Shown piece by piece: positions 33,885 through 41,010 of a DNA stretch of 64,000 nucleotides; within the stretch, counting starts at the first letter, position 1; every line of letters starts with the position of its first letter. The position numbers and the translations under genes were made by a program. This DNA comes from JAHQVK01 sp036788295 (GTDB taxonomy: Bacteria > Myxococcota > Kuafuiibacteriia > Kuafuiibacteriales > Kuafuiibacteriaceae): the NCBI GenBank assembly GCA_036788295.1, contig DAIQNR010000007.1, positions 1-64,000 on the forward strand, given 5' to 3'. Under the pieces are notes generated by a model. It did not search any database and was not told the origin of the DNA. It saw only the letters and a program-made list of their open reading frames with translations.

Positions 33885-35117
33885 GTGGACGAGCGCACGG
33901 TCCTGGTCGTGGACGACGATCGAGCGGTGGCCCAGCTGTGGACCGATGCCCTCGAGGGCGCTGGATTCCGCGTGACCGTGGCCCACGACGGGGCCGCGGC
34001 GCTCGAGCTCGATGAAGCGTCGCCAGCGGCGGTCGTCGTGCTCGATCTGATGCTGCCGAGGCCCACCGGCTTCGACCTGCTCGAGCGGTGGCGACGGGGC
34101 CCGACTCGGCCGATCCTCGCGGTGAGCGCGATCCCTCGAGACCCGACCGCGCAGGAGCGCCTGCATCGGCTCGGGGTGTCGGAGCTGATGGAGAAGCCGG
34201 TGGACCCGGAGCGGCTCGTGCGGTGGGTGGCCAACGCCTTCAGCGGCCGCTTTGCGTCGTCGAGGGCCCCCGAATCCCGCCTCGGCGCCGAGGCCGGCGC
34301 TCGGCCCCCACTCCGCGCCCATCCTGAATCGCGTGCCCATCCTGAGTCGCGTGCCGATCCTGAATCGCGTCCCCGCCAGGCGTCTCAACCCAAACCGGAA
34401 TCCCGGCCCCGAACCGACAACCGTCCGCTGAGCGGGCGGTCCCGCGCGCCGAGGGGCCTCTCTTTTCCCGCCCATCCCCCCGAGCCCTCGAGCGGATCGA
34501 CCGCAGCCGCGCCCGGCTTCATGCCGGTCCCGACATCCACGACCGAGGTCGCGCAGCTCGAGGGTTGGCTCGAGCAGCTCGGCGCCGCGTCGGCACCCGA
34601 GCGGCTGGGGCTCGGCGGCGGTCCGTTCGACGAGGCGACGGTCGCGGCCGCGCACGCGCGAGCGGTCGATGCCGTTCGGCAGGCGGCTGGGGAGTGGCCC
34701 CCTGGCGGCCGGGCCCGTTGGCGCTTCGAGCTGGCGCTGCTCCTGCTCGACGACGCTCGGGTCGAGCTTCGCCACCCGGACGCGCGGAGGCGTCTGTCCC
34801 CGCCGCCGCCGCCGCCGCCGCCGCTCGCCGCGCTCGCGCAGGCCGAGAAAGCGCTCGCCGACCGGGCGCTCGGGGCGTGGGCCGACGCGGACGCCGCGCT
34901 GGGCGAGGTTCGCCGGCTCGACCCGGAGCTCGCCGAGCAGCTGCTCGAGGACCCCGATTGGGTCGTGCCCCAGCTCGAGGCGCTGGCGCGGGCGGCGGAA
35001 GGGTCCGCTGGCGACGACGCGTGGCGGGCGGTGCTCGAGGTGGACCCCGATCACGCCGAAGCGATGGCCGCGCTCCCCCCGAACGAGCCGAGCAGCGGCT
35101 TTTGGCGCCGGCGCTGA
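33885..35117 (+). CDS. Response regulator with receiver domain and Pro-rich linker
   Basis: A 410-residue protein. Residues 1-120 form a CheY-like receiver: acidic pair VVDDDRAV, phospho-acceptor aspartate in VVLDLMLPRP, and the conserved lysine in LMEKPVDPE. No DNA-binding domain follows. Instead there is a long Pro/Arg/Ser linker with the HPESRA tandem repeat, a second low-complexity stretch encoded by a (CCG)n tract near 34800, and a C-terminal helical part of about 140 residues with TPR-like ALAQAEKALADRALGAWADAD. Output is probably by protein contact. No histidine kinase lies nearby. The start is GTG 33885. It converges on fabZ, whose stop is 23 bases away. Confidence 0.85.
   Translation: MDERTVLVVDDDRAVAQLWTDALEGAGFRVTVAHDGAAALELDEASPAAVVVLDLMLPRPTGFDLLERWRRGPTRPILAVSAIPRDPTAQERLHRLGVSELMEKPVDPERLVRWVANAFSGRFASSRAPESRLGAEAGARPPLRAHPESRAHPESRADPESRPRQASQPKPESRPRTDNRPLSGRSRAPRGLSFPAHPPEPSSGSTAAAPGFMPVPTSTTEVAQLEGWLEQLGAASAPERLGLGGGPFDEATVAAAHARAVDAVRQAAGEWPPGGRARWRFELALLLLDDARVELRHPDARRRLSPPPPPPPPLAALAQAEKALADRALGAWADADAALGEVRRLDPELAEQLLEDPDWVVPQLEALARAAEGSAGDDAWRAVLEVDPDHAEAMAALPPNEPSSGFWRRR
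34314..34367 (+). repeat. Three 18-bp tandem repeats inside the response regulator gene
   Basis: Units at 34314-34331, 34332-34349 and 34350-34367 each encode R-A-(H/D)-P-E-S in frame. Differences are single substitutions. The array lies in the interdomain linker and could vary in copy number without breaking the frame. A short (CCG)n tract near 34800 is a second simple repeat in the same gene. Confidence 0.85.
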
Positions 35118-35139
35118 GCTCCGATTTCGTCAGGGGCCC

Positions 35140-35634
35140 TCAGGTCGTCCCGAAAATCGGAGGCGGGAAGGCTTCGGGGATCGCGGGCCGGGGGAGCGCC
35201 GGTCCCGTGGTCGCGGTGATGACCGCGCTCGAGGCCAGCTTCCCGTCCACCTCGGCTCGGCAGGCCAACTTGAAGGTGCCGAGGCGGTACCGGAGGACCT
35301 CGGCGTGCAGGTCGAGCACGTCCCCAGGGACGACCGGCCGACGAAACTTGCAGTCGTCGAGGGCGCCCACGTAGATGGACTGGTCCGCGCTGAGCTTCGC
35401 CCCGCTCATCACCGCGAGCAGCGCGCCGGCCTGGCCCATCGCCTCGAGCTGGATGACACCGGGCAAGACGGGGTTGCCGGGGAAATGGCCCTCGAAGAAA
35501 GCCTCGTTGCCGGAGACGCTCTTCCTGGCGTGGATGCTCTTGCCGATCTCGAGCGCGAGAACGCGATCCACGAACAGGAACGGGTAGCGGTGGGGCAAGT
35601 AGCTCTTGATCTGCTCGATATCGAGGACGGTCAC
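35140..35634 (-). CDS. fabZ: 3-hydroxyacyl-[acyl-carrier-protein] dehydratase FabZ
   Basis: Dehydrates 3-hydroxyacyl-ACP in fatty-acid elongation. The hot-dog fold signature is complete: YLPHRYPFLFVDRV with the catalytic histidine and FFEGHFPGNPVLPGVIQLEA with the glutamate. The product has 164 residues; the C-terminal 15 are a proline-rich extension. GTG start at 35634 with AAGGAG at good spacing. The usual fabZ neighbours lpxD and lpxA are missing: skp lies upstream after 86 bases, then glnD. It converges with the response regulator gene. Confidence 0.95.
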   Translation of the reverse strand: MTVLDIEQIKSYLPHRYPFLFVDRVLALEIGKSIHARKSVSGNEAFFEGHFPGNPVLPGVIQLEAMGQAGALLAVMSGAKLSADQSIYVGALDDCKFRRPVVPGDVLDLHAEVLRYRLGTFKLACRAEVDGKLASSAVITATTGPALPRPAIPEAFPPPIFGTT

Positions 35635-35720
35635 GCGGGCTCCTTTTCGCTCAGCCGAGGTCGGCTAGACCGAAGGGCGCCCCTTGTCCAGCCCGCGAAC
35701 GCGCCGGGCTTCGGACGCGC

Positions 35721-36302
35721 TCACGGTGCCCGTGGGGCGGGGGCCAGCCCCGGCCCCTGGCCGAGCTTCACCGCCGACAGGTCGAGCGGCTTGTCGGAGA
35801 ACCGCTGGTTGTACACTTCGATGACTGCGTCGGTGATGTCGAGTTTCGGGACGTGGTACAGCACTTTCCCGGCGTCCACGACGAAGGTGTGGCTCCCGCT
35901 CTCGGCGATCTGGTGGACCGCCGCCTCGAGCCGCATGAACAGCTGCTCTTTCAGCTTCTGCTCGAACAGAGCGAGCTCCCGCTGGGCCATCATGATCGAT
36001 TGGGCGAGCTCCTGCTCTTCCTGGGCGAGCTTCGCCTCCTGCTCGACGAGCGCGGTCCCCACCGCGACCGCCTTTTGGGCCTCGAGCGCCTCTCGCTGCT
36101 CCTCGAGCCCCTTTTTCCTCTTCTCGAGGACCTCCTGGCGCTTTTCGAGCTCCTTTTCGAGCGCCGCCTTGGCGTCCTTGAAGTGCGAGGTCGCCTCCAT
36201 CGCCCGCTGCGAATCGAAGATCGCCCAGGTCTTCGATGGGGCCGCCACGGCGGCGACAGGGGCCAAGAGCGCGAGCAGAAGCGACGCGAGCCACGGACGC
36301 AT
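35721..36302 (-). CDS. OmpH/Skp family periplasmic chaperone
   Basis: A 193-residue exported protein. Residues 1-20 are a signal peptide (LLLALLAPVAAVAAP). The mature part is the Skp coiled-coil tentacle: EKRQEVLEKRKKGLEEQREA, LVEQEAKLAQEEQELAQ, MMAQRELALFEQKLKEQ, with strands at both ends (KTWAIFDSQRAM; HTFVVDAGKVLYHVP). It would hold unfolded outer-membrane proteins in the periplasm. The start ATG at 36302 removes a nine-residue lead from an in-frame upstream ATG (36338). It lies between glnD and fabZ on the same strand; no bamA or lpxD adjoins it. Confidence 0.9.
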   Translation of the reverse strand: MRPWLASLLLALLAPVAAVAAPSKTWAIFDSQRAMEATSHFKDAKAALEKELEKRQEVLEKRKKGLEEQREALEAQKAVAVGTALVEQEAKLAQEEQELAQSIMMAQRELALFEQKLKEQLFMRLEAAVHQIAESGSHTFVVDAGKVLYHVPKLDITDAVIEVYNQRFSDKPLDLSAVKLGQGPGLAPAPRAP

Positions 36303-36368
36303 GCCCACCCTTAGAGGCCGGATGGGCCAGATGGTCAAGGTCCGGCTGGGAGAGCGCGCGATCGGAGC

Positions 36369-39176
36369 TCAAGGGACGGGCATGCGGTCGAACCCCTGCT
36401 CGAGCGCCGCGCGGAGCGCTTTGGCCGCGGTCTGCAGCCGATCGGGGTTGTTGACCCGCGCGCCCGTTTCTTCGTCCCGGACGTAGAAGCCGTCGGCGAC
36501 CCGGTGGCCTTGGGTGCTGATCTTCGCCAGCGTGATCGCGAGCCCGTGCTCGGCCAAGGTGTGAGCAATTCGCCAGAGGACGCCGATGTGGTCCTCGCAG
36601 AAGACGTCGAACACCACTTCGTCCCCCACCCCGGGGACCACCCGAACCTCCGTCTTCACCGCCGGGCGATGGGTCTCGAGCCCCGGGCTGCGGTGGAGCC
36701 GAGGGTGGATGAGCAGCGCGGGCTCGACCCCATCGATGAGGATGCGGGCGAGGTCGGCGCGCACCCGGGCCCACCGGTCGGGGTCATCGACGAGGCCGCC
36801 GGTCGGGCTGGTGACCGCGAGCACGTCGAGCGCGACCGCGAAAGCGGGCCGAGCTCCCGGAGTCAGCTCGAAGTCTCCCTGACCGGGCGGGGCCGGCGGG
36901 GGCTGCTCCTTCGGCGCGTCCACCGAAAACACGGAGGCAGAGAGGATCGACAGGTCGTGGGCAGCGAGCACCCCGGCGAGCAGCGCGAGCAGCCCCGGGC
37001 GGTCGGGGCAGGCCACGGTCAGCTCGCTGACCCCTTGGCGACGCAGGTGCTGCACGTGGGTGGCGAGGCCGCCCCGACGCCGGACCCCGCTCCACATGCG
37101 AACGTGCCGGGCCACCCGGTTCGCCGGGGTGGACAACAGGTACCGATCGGGGACCGCTTCGAAGAACAGACGGGCCTCGGCCGCGAGCGCCCCCTCCCCG
37201 GCGATCTCTTCGAGCAGCGCCGCCTCGGCCCGCTTTCGGCGGGCGGCCAAGTGCCGCCGAGCCTGCCCGTCGGACTCTCCCCGGAGCATCTCTCGGGTCG
37301 CGGCGGACAGCTCGCGAAGCAGCGCCGCCTTCCAGCCGGTGAACACTTTGGGCGACGTCCCCATCATGTCGCAGACGGTGAGCAGGTGGAGCATGTCGAG
37401 CCGCTCCTCCGTCCGCACCGTCCGGGCGAACTGGGCCACGAGCGCCGGGTCGGAGATGTCCCGGCGCTGCGAGAGGTCCGACATGATGAGATGGTCTTCG
37501 ACGAGCCAGACGAGGTCGCTCGTGTCCTCCGCCCCCCATCCCGGCGACGCGGCCTCCTCGAGCCGCTTGCCTACCGCCGCCGCAACCTTGGCCCCCCGAA
37601 CGGAGTGGCTCTCGCCCCGCCATCCTTTGCCGACGTCATGGAGCAGGCACGCGAGGTACAGAACCGCCGGCCGGGGGAGATCTTCGATGACCCGGGTGAG
37701 CTCGGGGTGGGCCTCCCGCAGGTCGCCTCGTCGAAAGCGCTTCGCGATGTCGAGGACCTTGAGGGAATGCACGTCCACCGTGTAGACGTGGTAGAGTGAG
37801 TGCTGCCATCGGGATGTCACCCGGGAGAGTTCGGGCAAGATCTTCTTGAGAAGACCCAGGTCGTGCATCTGTTCGAAGACCCGCCCATCCTGCCTGGGAT
37901 CCTCGAGCAACGACAGAAATGGATCCACCACCCGCCGGTCCCGCCGGGCTTTCGCGTCGAGAAAGGTGCGCTGCTCGAACACCAGGTGCTTCGCGTGGGG
38001 GTGCAGCTCGGCCCCTTCCGCCGCCGCCACTTCGAAGATCCGCACGAGCGCGGACGGGTCCCGGTGAAAGTGGTCCACCCCCGTGACCGTGATCTGCCCG
38101 CCCCACCACCGAAACCCTCCCGGAGCAGGGCGACCGTTTCGGTCCCGCGGGGGGCGCGGCCCGATCGCCTGCTCGACGAGGTTGTTGCCCAAGACCCGCA
38201 CCGAACGGGCGTGAAAATAGTAGGCGCGCATGAACCGCTCCACCCCGTGGGCGAGCTGGTCGGGGTCCGGGGAGGCCTCCTTCAAGAAGCCCAGGATCGG
38301 CGCGATCCGCTCCTGATGCTGAAACCGCAGGTGGTCCTGCCTGCGCCCCGTGATGCGGTGCAGCTCGAACCGGACCCGGAGCAGAAAATCGTAGGCCCGG
38401 GTCAAGGTCCGGTGCTCCGCCGGAGACAGCACCCCGAGCCGAAGCAGCTCGTCGAGCCCGTGGACCTTGAAGCGCACCCGGGACACCCACAGCGCGCCGT
38501 GCAAGTCCCGCAGGCCGCCCGCGCTCTCCTTCACGTTCGGCTCGAGCAGGTAGACCGTCTCCCCGTAGCGGGCCCGGCGCCGGGCCGCCTCGTCGAGCTT
38601 CGAGCCGACGAGCGCCCGCGCCACATCCGGGCGGGACAACAGCGCGTCGAGCCCCCGACCGGTCCGCTGAAACAAGGAACGCCGCGCCTCCGCGTCTCCC
38701 GCCCCCGCGGCGAGGAGCCGGGCGTCGAGCAGCCCCGACAGCACCGTCGGCTCCGCTTCCGCGACCCCGAGCGCGGTGTCCGGGGTGCGCACCGCGTGCC
38801 CGACCTCCACGCCGAGGTCCCACAGCGCGTACAGCACCGCCTCGACGAACGGCGCCGCCGCCTCCGGGTCCTCGGTCAGGAACATGAGGTCGAGGTCGGA
38901 GCGAAGCGCCAGCTCCCGCCGTCCATAGCCGCCGAGCGCGACCAGGGCGACCGGCAGTCCGGGGACCGGGGCGAGCGCCGCGAGCCGTGCCACGACCTCG
39001 TCGAACAGCGCGGTGACCCGCTCCGCCCGGTCGAGCCCCCCAAACCCCCGGTCGCACCGAGGCAGACGGCGCCCAGGACCGTCCGAGACCACCGCGCCCT
39101 CGAGCTCGAGCGCCGCCCTCCCGGCGTCGAGCCGCCGCCGCGCCGCCGCGAGATCGCTTGCCTGCACCCTCACCAT
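36369..39176 (-). CDS. glnD: [Protein-PII] uridylyltransferase/uridylyl-removing enzyme
   Basis: The nitrogen sensor that adds or removes UMP on PII proteins according to glutamine. It is 935 residues, normal for GlnD. Residues about 70-160 hold the nucleotidyltransferase (ALGGYGRRELALRSDLDLMF with the metal aspartates). The middle contains YLLEPNVKESAGGLRDLHGA. An HD phosphohydrolase follows (YHVYTVDVHSLKVL, LACLLHDVGKGWRGESHS). Two ACT domains end the protein (VACPDRPGLLALLAGVLA, FCEDHIGVLWRIAHTLA). The start ATG at 39176 lies six bases after TATGGG on the minus strand. PII and glutamine synthetase genes are not in the window. Confidence 0.96.
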   Translation of the reverse strand: MVRVQASDLAAARRRLDAGRAALELEGAVVSDGPGRRLPRCDRGFGGLDRAERVTALFDEVVARLAALAPVPGLPVALVALGGYGRRELALRSDLDLMFLTEDPEAAAPFVEAVLYALWDLGVEVGHAVRTPDTALGVAEAEPTVLSGLLDARLLAAGAGDAEARRSLFQRTGRGLDALLSRPDVARALVGSKLDEAARRRARYGETVYLLEPNVKESAGGLRDLHGALWVSRVRFKVHGLDELLRLGVLSPAEHRTLTRAYDFLLRVRFELHRITGRRQDHLRFQHQERIAPILGFLKEASPDPDQLAHGVERFMRAYYFHARSVRVLGNNLVEQAIGPRPPRDRNGRPAPGGFRWWGGQITVTGVDHFHRDPSALVRIFEVAAAEGAELHPHAKHLVFEQRTFLDAKARRDRRVVDPFLSLLEDPRQDGRVFEQMHDLGLLKKILPELSRVTSRWQHSLYHVYTVDVHSLKVLDIAKRFRRGDLREAHPELTRVIEDLPRPAVLYLACLLHDVGKGWRGESHSVRGAKVAAAVGKRLEEAASPGWGAEDTSDLVWLVEDHLIMSDLSQRRDISDPALVAQFARTVRTEERLDMLHLLTVCDMMGTSPKVFTGWKAALLRELSAATREMLRGESDGQARRHLAARRKRAEAALLEEIAGEGALAAEARLFFEAVPDRYLLSTPANRVARHVRMWSGVRRRGGLATHVQHLRRQGVSELTVACPDRPGLLALLAGVLAAHDLSILSASVFSVDAPKEQPPPAPPGQGDFELTPGARPAFAVALDVLAVTSPTGGLVDDPDRWARVRADLARILIDGVEPALLIHPRLHRSPGLETHRPAVKTEVRVVPGVGDEVVFDVFCEDHIGVLWRIAHTLAEHGLAITLAKISTQGHRVADGFYVRDEETGARVNNPDRLQTAAKALRAALEQGFDRMPVP

Positions 39177-39182
39177 GCCCGG

Positions 39183-39188
39183 CCCATA
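39183..39188 (-). promoter_or_regulatory. Candidate start-proximal -10 element (TATGGG)
   Basis: TATGGG on the minus strand ends exactly six bases before the glnD ATG. No Shine-Dalgarno sequence is between, consistent with a message that begins at the start codon. Its sixth base is G rather than the canonical T. Confidence 0.35.
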
Positions 39189-39270
39189 CCAGCGGCGACG
39201 ACCCCGAGGCCAACCCGACCGAGGCCCGGCCGATCGCGGCAGCCGCAAACTGGTCTATGGTGCGCCCGCG

Positions 39271-40356
39271 ATGCCGAACCGGCGCCAAAAGCCCAAGGAG
39301 CGATTCGTGGTGAGGGAGGTCCTCCCCAAGGACCTCGACGCGATCTTGCGGCTCTCGGAGCACCTCGACTCGGTGAACATTCCCCACGACAAGCGGGTGC
39401 TCCGGCGCATGATCGCCGACGCCAGGGACGCCTTCTCCGGGAAGGTGAAAGATCCAGCCCATGGCCGCTACCTGTTCGTGATGGAGGGCGCGAGCACCGG
39501 GGACATCGTTGGCACCAGCATGGTGTTTGCCCGCCACGGCCACCCGGAGGCGCCTCACGTCTTCTTCGATGTGGTCCAGGACCAGCGCTACTCGAGCACG
39601 CTCGAGCGGCTGTTTTCCCACACGACGCTGCGGCTCGGCTTCAGCTACGACGGACCGACCGAGATCGGGGCGCTCGTCCTCGATCCATCGTACCGGGCGT
39701 TTGGGCTCGGCAAGGTCTTGTCCTTGGTCCGGTTCCTCTTCATCGCCATGTATCGGCCGCGGTTTCAGGATACGGTCCTGGCCGAGCTGATGCCGCCTCT
39801 GCTCCCCGACGGCCGCTCGGAGCTGTGGGAATACATCGGGCAGCGCTTCACCGGGCTGCCGTACCAGGAGGCGGACAAACTCTCCCATGAGAACAAGGAA
39901 TTCATCTATTCCTTGTTTCCGCAGACCCCGCTGTATGCGTCGATGCTGCCCACGCACGTCGCCGAGCTGATCGGGCAGGTCGGAGAGGAGACCCGCGGGG
40001 CGCAGCGCATCCTCGAGGCGATAGGCTTTACGTATTCCGAGCAGATCGATCCTTTTGATGGAGGCCCCCACTTCACGGCGAAGACCAATGACATATCGCT
40101 CGTTCGGGACGCGGCCGAACGCGCCGTGGCCAAGAACCCGCTCCCCGAGGCGCTCGAAGCGACGCTCTTCGAAGGGGTCAAGCCGGAGGGGGTCAATCGG
40201 CACCTGGTGGGAATCGGACGCCCGGAGGCGCCCTCTCGCTTCAGGGCGACCGCCGCCGCGGTGCGGATCTCGGCCGAGCAGGTCGAGCTGAGCGACGCGA
40301 CCCGGAATCTGCTCGGAGTCAAACCCGGCGCCCCGGTGTGGACGACCCCGCTGTAA
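39271..40356 (+). CDS. astA: Arginine N-succinyltransferase
   Basis: A 361-residue GNAT-fold protein that matches AstA, the first enzyme of the arginine succinyltransferase catabolic route. Diagnostic segments are REVLPKDLDAILRLSEHLDS, TSMVFARHGHPEAPHVFF, EIGALVLDPSYRAFGLGKVL, LAELMPPLLPDGRSELWEY, and SLFPQTPLYASMLPTHV. The rest of the ast operon (astB, C, D, E) is absent here. The start ATG at 39271 lies nine bases after TATGGT and lacks a ribosome site. It is divergent from glnD, 94 bases between; both genes concern nitrogen, which may suggest joint control. Confidence 0.9.
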   Translation: MPNRRQKPKERFVVREVLPKDLDAILRLSEHLDSVNIPHDKRVLRRMIADARDAFSGKVKDPAHGRYLFVMEGASTGDIVGTSMVFARHGHPEAPHVFFDVVQDQRYSSTLERLFSHTTLRLGFSYDGPTEIGALVLDPSYRAFGLGKVLSLVRFLFIAMYRPRFQDTVLAELMPPLLPDGRSELWEYIGQRFTGLPYQEADKLSHENKEFIYSLFPQTPLYASMLPTHVAELIGQVGEETRGAQRILEAIGFTYSEQIDPFDGGPHFTAKTNDISLVRDAAERAVAKNPLPEALEATLFEGVKPEGVNRHLVGIGRPEAPSRFRATAAAVRISAEQVELSDATRNLLGVKPGAPVWTTPL

Positions 40357-40359
40357 TCC

Positions 40360-40914
40360 TCAGGGCGAAGGGAGGCGGCGGATCTCGAGCTCGTAGCCGA
40401 GCGCTGGGTCCGAGAGGAGGGCGACGCCAGGCCGGTAGGCGACGGTGACCCCGGAGCGCAGAAAGCGGCGCTCGACCAAGGCACCGCCCTGAAACCGCTC
40501 CTCGACGAGCTCGCCAAAGCCCTCACCGGCGCGAGCGCCGCCCTCGACCGGCCCATCGAGCCAGTCGAAGTGGGCGCGGGTCACGTCGCGCAAGATCGGG
40601 CCCCCGTCGAACGGGAGCGGCTCGCCGGTCCGGTTGTCGAACCGGACCTCTCGGCCGACCGCTTCGGCCACGAACAGCACCGTGCCGAGCGGGCTGAGAC
40701 CAACCAGGCGCAGCGCATCCCCACGCTTCTCGAGCGCGGCCTCGAACACCCGAGCCGGCTGCCCTGCCACCCGCACCGTCACCTCCTCCCGCCAGGTGAA
40801 GTCGCCCCGGTGGGTGGCCGGGTCCCGCACCTCGACGGTCAGCGCGGCCGGCGGTGGAGGGGATGTCCGACAGGCCAGGGCCGACGCGAAGAGGAGGACG
40901 AGGGCGCGGCCCAT
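40360..40914 (-). CDS. DUF3261-like lipoprotein
   Basis: A 184-residue lipoprotein. The signal ends in LLFASALACRTS, a fair lipobox. The mature part is beta-rich: WREEVTVRVAGQPARVFEA, LEKRGDALRLVGLSPLGTVL, VRFDNRTGEPLPFDGGPILR. The order and the LGTVLF core recall DUF3261 lipoproteins, which have a LolA/LolB-like sheet and often sit near aryl-polyene or lipid genes. No such genes adjoin. The start ATG at 40914 is preferred over an upstream ATG at 40938. It is divergent from the M3 peptidase and converges with astA (stops 4 bases apart). The family assignment is moderate. Confidence 0.65.
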   Translation of the reverse strand: MGRALVLLFASALACRTSPPPPAALTVEVRDPATHRGDFTWREEVTVRVAGQPARVFEAALEKRGDALRLVGLSPLGTVLFVAEAVGREVRFDNRTGEPLPFDGGPILRDVTRAHFDWLDGPVEGGARAGEGFGELVEERFQGGALVERRFLRSGVTVAYRPGVALLSDPALGYELEIRRLPSP

Positions 40915-41010
40915 CGGGCGGCCATGGCAAAAGCGCATCCCGTTCGCAAGGTCCCGCTGCCGGTTGCCACCACCCACGGCAGCCGCTAAGGCCGCCGCTT
41001 CGGAGGTTCC

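Noticed and set aside
34798..34824. (CCG)n tract as a phase-variation switch.
   Set aside because: The tract unit is three bases, so changes keep the frame; it cannot turn the gene on and off.
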